Positions 1 to 8,000 of a stretch of 64,000 nt of DNA are shown here, piece by piece. Below the pieces are notes generated by a model. The model was not told the origin of the DNA. It saw nothing but the letters and a program-made list of their open reading frames with translations, and did no database searches. The stretch comes from Leptospira paudalimensis (GTDB lineage: Bacteria; Spirochaetota; Leptospiria; Leptospirales; Leptospiraceae). Numbering within the stretch: position 1 is the stretch's first letter; the number at the start of each line of letters is the position of its first letter. The DNA is taken from positions 3,358,676 to 3,422,675 of the forward strand of contig NZ_JAMQPR010000001.1 of assembly GCF_026151345.1 (NCBI RefSeq). Direction: 5' to 3'. A program made the position numbers and the translations under genes.

Positions 1-593
1 CAAGGGACTTTGATTCGATCCCAGAGACATCGGAAACCAAATCTGGTGTCATTTTCCCTTTGTTTGGTTCTAACACAACTGCCGAAGGGATCATCCTCAC
101 AGAACGTGCCAAACACCTAAAATCACACCCTGGTCAAATTTCCTTTCCAGGTGGTGTGATGGAAACATCAGACCGCAATTTACTGGTCACTGCCCTTCGC
201 GAATGGGAAGAGGAGATGGGTGTCAAACAAACTACCCTTGATGTACTCGGCAAACTGGAAGGACTCCACACACGCACGGGGTTTCACATTACTCCATTTT
301 TAGCGAAATACAATGGGGATTTTTCTTTTTCCAAAAATGTAGATGAGGTGGAACGAGTGATCCTCCTTCCCTTTTCCGAACTTTGGACAAAACCTTTTTA
401 TGCAATTGAGATCCCCAATCGAGAACCAAAACATTTTGCGTATTATTTTGATTTGCCAGATGGACTTTTGTGGGGAGCAACCTGTGAAATGATCCTTCGT
501 TTTTTGAAAGAACATTCTTCTTTTGATCGTACACCTAAATTGGTCAAACCGAACCTGGTAAAACCTCCCTTTTTAGATCCCAAATCCCTCTAA
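1..593 (+). CDS. CoA pyrophosphatase (NUDIX hydrolase), 5' partial
   Basis: NUDIX hydrolase of the NudL/YeaB type, which cleaves CoA and its derivatives to 3',5'-ADP and phosphopantetheine. The reading frame is open back to the left edge of the window (codons from base 3), so the gene starts outside; the TTG at 60 is only an internal codon. Visible motifs are ILTERAKHLKSHPGQISFPGG-like (the family's LLTxR...H.GQ.sFPGG block, around 90-155) followed at once by the Nudix box with the EEEMG core. The missing N-terminal part is probably 20-40 residues. It ends 32 bases before the vWA gene on the same strand. Family assignment is firm; the exact substrate is inferred from the family. Confidence 0.85.
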   Translation, partial: RDFDSIPETSETKSGVIFPLFGSNTTAEGIILTERAKHLKSHPGQISFPGGVMETSDRNLLVTALREWEEEMGVKQTTLDVLGKLEGLHTRTGFHITPFLAKYNGDFSFSKNVDEVERVILLPFSELWTKPFYAIEIPNREPKHFAYYFDLPDGLLWGATCEMILRFLKEHSSFDRTPKLVKPNLVKPPFLDPKSL

Positions 594-625
594 GGTCATT
601 TCTCTTTTTCGCCGATGTTGTACAG

Positions 626-1756
626 GTGCGAAAACAAAAAAGAAAGAAAACCTACAATTTCCAAACTCATCCATTTGGGATTTTGTTTATCTTTTCACTT
701 TTTTTGTTTTTTTCATATCCACATTCCATTATTCCCCAAATACCAAATAACAAACGCTATGTGTTTATTTTAGACGCGAGTGGTTCCATGTCCGAAAAAT
801 GGGATGGCAAAACACGAATGGCCGTCGCCAAAGAAAAACTCATTCAAGTGTTAAGTGGACTGCCTAAAGATGCAAGTGTTGGTCTTGTGGCATATGGAAA
901 CCGAATTGCCGGTTGCCAATCGGCAAGATTGTACCACCCCATCCAAAGAGGAGGAGCATCCGTTGTGAGTCAAAAACTCGCAACAATTGTCCCTGCTGGT
1001 TCTACTCCCATCGCCCAAACCTTACAAGTCGTCGGCGAATACTTGTTAAGTGACCAAATTGAAACTGAAATAATTTTTATCTCCGATGGAGTCGAAAGTT
1101 GTGAAGGGGATCCAAAATCTGTTTTGTACAATTGGCGCCAGTCAGGAAAAAAATTTCGCCTCCAGATCCTTGGCATCGACATTGATCCGAAGGGAGAAGA
1201 AGATTTAAAACGCCTATCCATTTTAGGAGAAGGAAATTATTTTCCATTAAAAGGACCAGAAGACTACGACCGTTCTTTCCAAAAAATTTTTTCCCATTTG
1301 CAAACACCAGAAACAAATGGAAACTTCACAAACATTCCTGTCATACCTATAGATTCCTCACTCCCAACCACTGCAAACACTGGTAAAATCCAAATCGTCA
1401 ATATTTTACCCTATGAAGACGGAATGGAAAATGGGTATATCATAAATTATGAATATTCTGCAACCCAACCTACCGAATACATGATCCAATTTTACTTATA
1501 CCCAGCAGAAGAAAAACGCAGGAGTTTTCCGATCCCTCCACTTCGGGAAAGGCGCATGGGGGACCTCGTTAGCCAAAAAATCGAATTGAAATTGGGCAAA
1601 GAAGGAAAAGGAAAATTTGTGATCCCCTTACCTCCTGGAAAACGAATGAAATCATCCCTCGAACTCTGGGATATGACAGGTGTTCCGAAAATTATTGCCC
1701 TTTCGGAAGAAAAACCCATTCACGATAAATCCAATTTTGACCGAAATGAAAAGTAA
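626..1756 (+). CDS. von Willebrand factor A (vWA) domain protein, secreted or inner-membrane anchored
   Basis: A 376-residue protein with a basic N-terminus and one hydrophobic segment (about residues 17-32), so either a signal peptide or an anchor. A vWA domain follows directly: RYVFILDASGS carries the MIDAS motif DxSxS (D50-S54), and the later TPIAQTL and FISDGVESC segments supply the expected MIDAS Thr and Asp. The C-terminal ~130 residues show no family that I recognise. Start is GTG at 626. Its stop overlaps the ATG of the next gene by one base (TAATG), so the two are probably translationally coupled. vWA plus TPR pairs recall the Bat (aerotolerance) operons, but the other Bat genes are absent. 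Function unknown, probably protein-protein or metal-dependent ligand binding in the periplasm. Confidence 0.8.
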   Translation: MRKQKRKKTYNFQTHPFGILFIFSLFLFFSYPHSIIPQIPNNKRYVFILDASGSMSEKWDGKTRMAVAKEKLIQVLSGLPKDASVGLVAYGNRIAGCQSARLYHPIQRGGASVVSQKLATIVPAGSTPIAQTLQVVGEYLLSDQIETEIIFISDGVESCEGDPKSVLYNWRQSGKKFRLQILGIDIDPKGEEDLKRLSILGEGNYFPLKGPEDYDRSFQKIFSHLQTPETNGNFTNIPVIPIDSSLPTTANTGKIQIVNILPYEDGMENGYIINYEYSATQPTEYMIQFYLYPAEEKRRSFPIPPLRERRMGDLVSQKIELKLGKEGKGKFVIPLPPGKRMKSSLELWDMTGVPKIIALSEEKPIHDKSNFDRNEK

Positions 1757-2286
1757 TGAGACAGAATTCTAATATTCGGAAGTGTTTTGTTCTGGGAATT
1801 GTATGCCTTTTCTGTTTGGGATTGGGAGTTTTCCATCCCCTTCTCGCTGAACGTTCCACCCAATCTGTTTTTGCCAAAGAAAGGGACAAACAAGCAGACC
1901 TTCTTTACCAAAAGGCAAAAGAATTTTTAGAAGATCGTAACCATTACCAATCTGTCGAAACCTGCAAAAGTTTTTTGATTTTGTACCCTGGGCATCCCAA
2001 AACGAGAGAAGTTCGAAAAACCTTAAGTGCTAATTACCGAATGACAGGGGACATTTTGGCTCTCGCAGAGAATGAACTCAAAATCTACAAAGAATTTCCC
2101 AATACAGAAGAAGGCCTAGAATCTTACTTATTGTCTGGGAAAGCCTATGTGCGAATGGGCAGAGAAGACAAAGCGTATCAGATTTTTCAGGACATTATCA
2201 AAAATACGTATTCGAGTAAAATTGCCCAAGAAGCAGAATTAGAACTGACTCAGATGGAAATTTTAGGAGAGAGTAAAAATAAGTAA
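1756..2286 (+). CDS. Tetratricopeptide-repeat protein, exported
   Basis: A 176-residue protein with an N-terminal signal peptide (hydrophobic run about residues 9-25, then LLAERS) and three to four degenerate TPR-like helices between about 38 and 170: KAKEFLEDRNHYQSVETCKSF, then a repeat around YKEFPNTEEGLES and one around GREDKAYQIFQDI. Such proteins bind partner proteins, and some resemble the BamD/YbgF group. It shares one base with the stop of the vWA gene, so the likely partner is that protein. No catalytic residues are seen. Confidence 0.75.
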   Translation: MRQNSNIRKCFVLGIVCLFCLGLGVFHPLLAERSTQSVFAKERDKQADLLYQKAKEFLEDRNHYQSVETCKSFLILYPGHPKTREVRKTLSANYRMTGDILALAENELKIYKEFPNTEEGLESYLLSGKAYVRMGREDKAYQIFQDIIKNTYSSKIAQEAELELTQMEILGESKNK

Positions 2287-2364
2287 TTTTTACGAAAATA
2301 TTGCCCTAGGGATCTCCGATAATAAACTAGGCACGTTGAGCAAAAAGGGTCCAGAGATTTAAGA

Positions 2365-3576
2365 ATGTCGTTTTTTCAAATGGTTACTTTCCCAGCGAAC
2401 TCCTACATCATTGTAGAGGGGAAAAAGGATGCGAACAATTTCTATATCATCCGTGAGGGGAAGGTACGTGTCACTCGTGAGACAGCTGTTGTTGGTGAGG
2501 ACCCCAATCAGGTTTTAGGACCTGGTGACTTTTTTGGTGTTGTTGCTGCAATGAGCCAACACCCACAGATTGAATCTGCGACTTCCCTTACCAATGTATC
2601 TTTAATCTCTGTTAGTTACGATCAATTTGGAACTCTCATCCAAAAATCAACTGCAGTTGCGATGAATATCATTCGTTTCTTCTCAATGAAGTTACGACAA
2701 TTTGATACAACAATCACCAGGTTATCCTTTCGAAATGCTGTTGAAGAAGATCCAAACGAACTTTTTAAGATTGGGGAATATTATTTCCAACAGCAAAATA
2801 CATCACACGCAACTTTTGCTTACCAAAGTTATTTAAAACACCTTCCCAATGGTCAATTTGTACCGCAGGCAAAACTGCGATTACAAACCATAAACCAACC
2901 TTTCCAATCAGCTCCGATTGATTATACAAAGTTCAATCGTAATTATAAAGATAGCGAAATGATCTTTTGTGAACATGAACCAGGTAAAGAACTCTTCATC
3001 TTACAAAGTGGAAAGGTAAAAATTTCAAAAATCGTAAACCAAAACGAGGTGATGCTCGCGGTTCTCCAAGCTGGGGACATTTTTGGTGAGATGGCAATCT
3101 TAGATAATAAACCACGTTCTGCTTCTGCGGTAGCAGCGGGTGATGTGGAACTCCTAGCGATTAACAAAGCCAACTTTGAAGGTATGGTAAAAGCGCAACC
3201 TCAGCTTGCGACTCGACTCATCACACTTTTGTCCGAACGGATTTGGATTGCATACAAACAATTAGCAAACCTACTCCTCAAAGACCCACAAGGTCGAATT
3301 GTGGACACACTTATGACCCTGGCAGAAAAAAATCGAATCAAAGTAGCGCCGAAACAAGCCTATAATTTTGAGATTGGAACCAAAGACCTACTGAAGATGG
3401 TGGGTCTCACTGATCCTAAAGACGAACTGATCATTTCCGATATCATGAAAAATAATAAATTTATTCGATTGGACATGGGAAAAATTGTTTGTTCCGACAT
3501 GGCAGAATTGGAAAAACTCGTCCAATTCTATCATAAAAAGGCTAATATGGAGAATAAGCTCAAGAAGTTGAAATAA
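2365..3576 (+). CDS. Double cyclic-nucleotide-binding domain protein
   Basis: A 403-residue soluble protein with two cNMP-binding (CAP_ED) domains. The first covers about residues 1-115 (ANSYIIVEGKKDANNFYIIREGKV, then GPGDFFG); the second covers about 195-310 (FCEHEPGKELFILQSGKVKI, then GDIFGEMAILDNKPRSASAVA). The second has the FGE...PRSA phosphate-binding cassette nearly intact; the first has FFGVVAAMS in place of it and is likely degenerate. Between them is a TPR-like helical linker. The C-terminal ~90 residues (LLKDPQGRIVDTLMTLAE...) look like a divergent Crp-type winged helix, so it may be a transcription factor, but that is inference. It precedes a STAS gene by 48 bases and lies near an adenylate cyclase gene. 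Confidence 0.85.
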   Translation: MSFFQMVTFPANSYIIVEGKKDANNFYIIREGKVRVTRETAVVGEDPNQVLGPGDFFGVVAAMSQHPQIESATSLTNVSLISVSYDQFGTLIQKSTAVAMNIIRFFSMKLRQFDTTITRLSFRNAVEEDPNELFKIGEYYFQQQNTSHATFAYQSYLKHLPNGQFVPQAKLRLQTINQPFQSAPIDYTKFNRNYKDSEMIFCEHEPGKELFILQSGKVKISKIVNQNEVMLAVLQAGDIFGEMAILDNKPRSASAVAAGDVELLAINKANFEGMVKAQPQLATRLITLLSERIWIAYKQLANLLLKDPQGRIVDTLMTLAEKNRIKVAPKQAYNFEIGTKDLLKMVGLTDPKDELIISDIMKNNKFIRLDMGKIVCSDMAELEKLVQFYHKKANMENKLKKLK

Positions 3577-3624
3577 CTTCTTGCCAAACGATTTCTCCTG
3601 ACTTATGTTAGAGGCCAAGGAAAT

Positions 3625-3930
3625 ATGAGCGATAAGATATTAGTGGAAGAAAAGGGAAACACGATCCGTGTTCGCTTTATGGATCAAATCCTGGACGGAA
3701 ATGCGCCCGAATTACGGGAAATTTTGGCAGATATTTTGGAAAAGAATGTCCAAGAGATTTATTTGGATTTGGAAAAAGTTGTCATCGTGAGTTCCCTCGG
3801 GATCTCTCGTCTCCTTTCGTTTAAGAACAAAGCGGATGAAAAGAAAATGACCGTCAAAATTGTAAACATCCAAGACAAGTTAAAAGAAACTCTGAAAAAA
3901 TTGATGTTAGATCAGTTTTTTGGAATCTAA
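3625..3930 (+). CDS. STAS-domain protein, anti-sigma-factor antagonist family
   Basis: A 101-residue single-domain STAS protein of the RsbV/SpoIIAA type, which in partner-switching systems releases a sigma factor or enzyme by binding an anti-sigma kinase. The usual phosphorylation loop D-S-S-G-L-G reads S-S-L-G-I-S here (VIVSSLGISRLL), so the serine and glycine remain but the preceding Asp is replaced by Ser. The ribosome binding site AAGGAAAT lies directly before the ATG. It is downstream of the double cNMP-binding gene and probably cotranscribed with it. No kinase (RsbW-like) or phosphatase gene is adjacent, so its partner is elsewhere. Confidence 0.85.
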   Translation: MSDKILVEEKGNTIRVRFMDQILDGNAPELREILADILEKNVQEIYLDLEKVVIVSSLGISRLLSFKNKADEKKMTVKIVNIQDKLKETLKKLMLDQFFGI

Positions 3931-4093
3931 TTCACACAACAATCCACTCTTTTTTAAAACCCCACTCGGTCTTCCAAACACATATCATCGTTTGGAATTC
4001 CATTGGGGAAGTTTGCGTTTTTAGCAACTTCTTAACGATTCACTTCACATTTTGAATTGATTTTCTTACTGTTTGGTTTTTGATTCAATCCCT

Positions 4094-5434
4094 ATGTCCA
4101 GACGCATTCAGAAACTTTTATACCAGGTACAACTTGCACACCTCACCAAAGGTTTGAATGATGAAACGGCCCGAGCGCTACGAGTGAATGCAACCTTCCA
4201 AGTGGTAATGTTTTTATTGCCTACTCTTCTTATTCCCGTCATCATCTTTACGGAACCAAAAGAGACCCATCTCACATCTTTTATTTCTTACTTTTTACTC
4301 GTGATTCCTTTAGGTATTGCTCGTATTTTACTCTATCGAAGTAAATTTACTCTGAGTGCTATCATCACTTTGTTAACAAGTAATTTTCATATTCTATCGC
4401 TAACTTATTTCCAAGCAGATGATCCAGCACCCTTGGGATTTTTACTTTTTTCAATTATCCCCTTTATCATGATTCCGAGAAAAAACAAATATATTCGTAT
4501 TTTCTTTGTTAGCTTGTCATCATTTTTATTTTTAGGTTCAATGTATTATTATAGAGTAATGGGCGGAGAAGGACTTTATGGTCCACCAAAATGGGTTGTA
4601 CCAGTTGATTATCTAATGCCTCCACTCGTTATGGTTGTTTACTTTTTTATACTTTTAATCAATCAATTTGTAAAAGCTGTCAACCAAGCCGAAGACAAAC
4701 TCATTGCAGAAAATCATAAATCTGAAAGTTTATTGTTAAATATTTTACCAATAGATGTTGCTCGAGAATTAAAACAAAATGGCGTGAGTAAACCAAAGCA
4801 TTTTAAGTCTGCCACAGTTTGTTTTACTGATTTTGAAGGATTTACTAAAATTGCAGAGACATTATCACCTACAGAACTTGTAGAAGAATTGGATCGATGT
4901 TTTTCCTATTTTGATAGCCTTATGGAACGCCACAATTTGGAAAAACTCAAAACCATAGGTGATAGTTATATGTTTGTTGGTGGAATACCAAAACCAAACA
5001 AAACACATGCCGTAGATTGTGTCCTTGCAGCACTTGAAATCCAAGCCTTTATGAACCAAATGAAGGAAATTAAAGAAGGGCAAGGATTACCTTATTGGCA
5101 ACTTCGACTTGGAATCCATTCAGGAGAACTCATCGCTGGTGTGATTGGTGATAAGAAATTCGCATACGATGTATGGAGTGATACAGTCAATACGGCAAGT
5201 CGGTGTGAATCTTCTGGAATGACAGGGAAAATCAATATTTCAGCTGAAACCTATACATTGGTGAAGGATTTTTTCCAGTGCGAATACCGAGGGGAAATCC
5301 CTGCCAAACACAAAGGTCAAATCCAAATGTATTTTGTGGAAGGGTTACTTCCCGAATTACAAAGGGAGGGGCATCCCAAAATTCCGAATCAAGAATTTAT
5401 CAATCGTTACAAAGCTCTCGGAGATAAACCCTAA
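4094..5434 (+). CDS. Membrane adenylate cyclase, class III
   Basis: Makes cAMP from ATP at the inner membrane. The N-terminal ~210 residues contain six predicted membrane helices (FQVVMFLLPTLLIPVIIF is the first, VMVVYFFILLINQFV the last). A signalling helix with the typical LLLNILP follows, then a class III cyclase domain: FTDFEGFT with the metal Asp, KLKTIGDSYM with the adenine-selecting Lys and second metal Asp, and YDVWSDTVNTASR with the adenine-side Asp and the transition-state Asn and Arg. The Lys/Asp pair argues for adenylate, not guanylate, cyclase. I prefer the ATG at 4094; an in-frame TTG lies at 4073. It has a 163-bp leader after the STAS gene, so its own promoter is likely. Confidence 0.88.
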   Translation: MSRRIQKLLYQVQLAHLTKGLNDETARALRVNATFQVVMFLLPTLLIPVIIFTEPKETHLTSFISYFLLVIPLGIARILLYRSKFTLSAIITLLTSNFHILSLTYFQADDPAPLGFLLFSIIPFIMIPRKNKYIRIFFVSLSSFLFLGSMYYYRVMGGEGLYGPPKWVVPVDYLMPPLVMVVYFFILLINQFVKAVNQAEDKLIAENHKSESLLLNILPIDVARELKQNGVSKPKHFKSATVCFTDFEGFTKIAETLSPTELVEELDRCFSYFDSLMERHNLEKLKTIGDSYMFVGGIPKPNKTHAVDCVLAALEIQAFMNQMKEIKEGQGLPYWQLRLGIHSGELIAGVIGDKKFAYDVWSDTVNTASRCESSGMTGKINISAETYTLVKDFFQCEYRGEIPAKHKGQIQMYFVEGLLPELQREGHPKIPNQEFINRYKALGDKP

Positions 5435-5476
5435 GATTTGTTCATTTTTCTTAGGATCTACCTTTGTGGTCTGTGT

Positions 5477-6493
5477 TTAGAAACCTTGTGCTTTTAAATC
5501 TGCTTCCATCATAATTTTTACAAGTTCTTTGAACTTTACTTTTGGTTCCCAACCTAATTGGCGTTTTGCTTTCTCAGGATTTCCAATGAGTAATTCTACT
5601 TCCGTTGGTCGGTAGTACTTTGGATCAATTTTGACAAGGACTTGGCCAGTTTTTTTATCCTTTCCAATTTCGTTATCTTCTTTTCCTTCCCAAACCACTT
5701 CATAACCAGCAATTTTATAAGACTCTTCAATGAATTCACGAACTGTGTGAGTTTCATTGGTAGCCACAACATAATCATCTGGTTTCTCTTTTTGTAACAT
5801 CATCCACATCATTTCAACGTAGTCAGGAGCATAACCCCAGTCACGTTTTGAATCAATATTACCCATTGTAATGAAAGGAAGTTTGCCAGCTTTCACCGCA
5901 GAAACACCGAGAGTGATTTTTCTTGTAACAAATGTTTCTCCACGTCTTGGAGATTCATGATTAAATAATATTCCATTTGATGCGTGCAGATTGTACGCTT
6001 CTCTGTAATTCACAACTGCCCAATATGCATACAATTTTGCGACTGCATATGGGGATCTTGGATAAAATGGTGTTTTTTCTGTCTGTGGAACTTCTTGGAC
6101 AAGTCCATATAATTCAGATGTGGATGCTTGGTAGAATCTTGAGTTAATGCCTGTTTGTTTGATAGCATCTAAAATTCTTAATGTTCCAACCGCATCTACT
6201 TCTGCTGTGTATTCAGGTACTTCGAAAGACACTTGAACATGGGATTGAGCAGCTAAATTGTATATTTCCGATGGTTGGATTTTTTCAAGAATACGATTGA
6301 GATTGGAAGAATCAGTGAGATCCCCATAATGTAAATGGAGTTTTGGGTTTCCATGGAGGTGTTCAATGCGGTTCCGATTAAATAAACTCGTTCTGCGGAC
6401 GATACCATGGACTTCGTATCCTTTTTGTAAGAGGAGTTCTGCTAGGTAGGAACCATCTTGGCCTGTGATTCCCGTGATAAGTGCTTTTTTCAT
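5477..6493 (-). CDS. gmd: GDP-mannose 4,6-dehydratase
   Basis: Converts GDP-D-mannose to GDP-4-keto-6-deoxy-D-mannose, the precursor of GDP-fucose, GDP-rhamnose or perosamine for surface polysaccharide. It is a 338-residue extended SDR: N-terminal Rossmann motif [10 protein letters not shown], the family signature [14 protein letters not shown], the STSELYG block with catalytic Ser/Thr and Glu, and YAVAK with the catalytic Tyr and Lys. No second deoxysugar gene (fcl, rmd, per) is adjacent, so the pathway is completed from another locus. It converges with the adenylate cyclase gene, 42 bp apart. Confidence 0.93.
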   Translation of the reverse strand: MKKALITGITGQDGSYLAELLLQKGYEVHGIVRRTSLFNRNRIEHLHGNPKLHLHYGDLTDSSNLNRILEKIQPSEIYNLAAQSHVQVSFEVPEYTAEVDAVGTLRILDAIKQTGINSRFYQASTSELYGLVQEVPQTEKTPFYPRSPYAVAKLYAYWAVVNYREAYNLHASNGILFNHESPRRGETFVTRKITLGVSAVKAGKLPFITMGNIDSKRDWGYAPDYVEMMWMMLQKEKPDDYVVATNETHTVREFIEESYKIAGYEVVWEGKEDNEIGKDKKTGQVLVKIDPKYYRPTEVELLIGNPEKAKRQLGWEPKVKFKELVKIMMEADLKAQGF

Positions 6494-6589
6494 AGATCAG
6501 TGAACAGTTTTTCAAAATTCTTTCGAAAGAAAAGGAAAAATGGAGAAAGTCTGGCGAATAATCCCAAATTTCCCACCAAAACAAACCAT

Positions 6590-6680
6590 GTTTCCTTTGG
6601 TTTTAGGGGATACCGAAGGAAACTTTCAACGAATTTGAGAAGGTTCCTGTGAAATGGGCAGGATGGAAACAAAACTGCCC
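6590..6680 (-). terminator. Two hairpins downstream of the DUF1501 gene
   Basis: Reading the minus strand after the DUF1501 stop there are two inverted repeats. The first is GGGCAG/CTGCCC (6656-6661 with 6675-6680). The second is a 12-bp stem, GTTTCCTTTGGT with ACCGAAGGAAAC (6590-6601 with 6612-6623, one G-U pair, 10-nt loop), followed on that strand by ATGGTTTGTTTTGG. The second is a reasonable terminator for the DUF1549-DUF1501 operon, although its T tract is interrupted. The rest of the 6494-6695 gap holds the leader of gmd and nothing else I can name. Confidence 0.5.
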
Positions 6681-6695
6681 AAAATGGGGACTGGT

Positions 6696-7991
6696 TCAAA
6701 ACAAGTCTTCGATGATTTTGGCTTTTTTCGTTGTGAGTAAAAAAGGTCGTCCAAAGGAATTGGTAAGTTCTCCCTCTGGGTCCACTCCACTTGCTTTGTA
6801 AATGGTTGTGATGAGATCCCTTAGATGGACGGCTTCATTTGGTTTTGTTGGTTTGGCACCTAGTTCATCTGTTTCCCCAAACACAAATCCTTTGCCAATG
6901 GGACCTCCTCCCAAAAGAGTGGACCACACTTTAGGATGGTGATCACGTCCATCCCTCGAACCAACATCCGGTGTTCGTCCAAACTCACTTGTTAAAACAA
7001 ATAACGTTTGTTTGATGAGGCCGGTTTGGTTTAGGTCTTCGAGAAGAGCAGCAATTCCCATATCGGTTTCTTTCATTATTTTTGTGATTTGTGCTTTGTT
7101 ACCTGTATGGGTATCCCAACCTCCAATCGAAATATGGATGAAGGGCACTTCTTGTTTGGCAAGGCGTTTCGCGAGTAACATTGCTTTTCCTTGCCAGGTG
7201 GTTCCGTATCGGGCTTTTGTTTTTTCGTCCTCTAAACTAATTCGAAAACTATCAATGTCTTTTGAATTTCGAAATTCTTCTGCTGCCATTAACATTTTTT
7301 TCCAATGTTTTGTTTCCTTCGATGGATATGTTTTTGAAAATTCATCGTTCATAAAGGAAACTAAGTCTTTTCTTCTTAAAAGCCTTTCATCCGAAAATTT
7401 ACCATACGAAGGATTTAGATGTTGGATGGGTTCATCCACATTCCCCACATGATAACCAGAATAGTTGATTCCTAAAAATCCAGAATTCCCATTTTTGCCA
7501 CCTCTCCCACCAATCGACACATAACTTGGAAAATACGAAGATTTAACTTTTGATTTTTTGGCATAGGCAATCACAGATCCAAAATGAGGAATGTCGGGAA
7601 ATCCCATCGCTTCTGTCATTCGGTAACCAGTTCCAAGTAACATTTGAGCAAATCCATGATCTCCATCTTCACTCCAAGTAGAGCGAATGATTCCTATCGA
7701 ATGGAGTTGTTTTGCAGTGAGAGAAAACGGTTCGAGTAAGGAAAGACCGGAGATACTAGAAGGCACTTTGGCAAAAGCACTATTTGGTTTTGGATCCAAG
7801 GTATCCACATGGCTCATCCCACCCATCATCTCTATAAAGATAACTGATTTTACCTTTGATGGCAGTGTGATGGATTCAGGTTCTTTTTCATCTTCATCAG
7901 CACGAAGAGAAACAAATGGATTTTGGGAAAAAAGAAAAGATCCCATTCCAAGACTCAACATTGTTTTATTTAAAAATTCTTTGCGATCCAT
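6696..7991 (-). CDS. DUF1501 family protein
   Basis: A 431-residue exported protein of the DUF1501 family, which has an alkaline-phosphatase/sulfatase-like fold. The N-terminus carries a signal-like hydrophobic stretch (LSLGMGSFLFSQNPFVS) without a twin arginine. Family features visible are IFIEMMGGMSHVDTLDPKP near the N-terminus, SIGGWDTHTGN in the middle and LTSEFGRTPDVGSRDGRDHHP towards the C-terminus, the last rich in putative metal ligands. It lies 9 bp downstream of the DUF1549 gene. The two families are commonly encoded as a pair, for example in Planctomycetes and Leptospira. Biochemical role not established. Confidence 0.88.
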   Translation of the reverse strand: MDRKEFLNKTMLSLGMGSFLFSQNPFVSLRADEDEKEPESITLPSKVKSVIFIEMMGGMSHVDTLDPKPNSAFAKVPSSISGLSLLEPFSLTAKQLHSIGIIRSTWSEDGDHGFAQMLLGTGYRMTEAMGFPDIPHFGSVIAYAKKSKVKSSYFPSYVSIGGRGGKNGNSGFLGINYSGYHVGNVDEPIQHLNPSYGKFSDERLLRRKDLVSFMNDEFSKTYPSKETKHWKKMLMAAEEFRNSKDIDSFRISLEDEKTKARYGTTWQGKAMLLAKRLAKQEVPFIHISIGGWDTHTGNKAQITKIMKETDMGIAALLEDLNQTGLIKQTLFVLTSEFGRTPDVGSRDGRDHHPKVWSTLLGGGPIGKGFVFGETDELGAKPTKPNEAVHLRDLITTIYKASGVDPEGELTNSFGRPFLLTTKKAKIIEDLF

Positions 7992-8000
7992 TATGGTTCC

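Noticed and set aside
5430..5455. CCTAAGA/TCTTAGG inverted repeat after the cyclase gene as a terminator
   Set aside because: It overlaps the stop codon, has a 12-base loop and lacks a T tract; too weak to list.
7012..7452. A 146-residue plus-strand ORF
   Set aside because: It is antisense to the conserved DUF1501 gene and has no domain or ribosome binding site.
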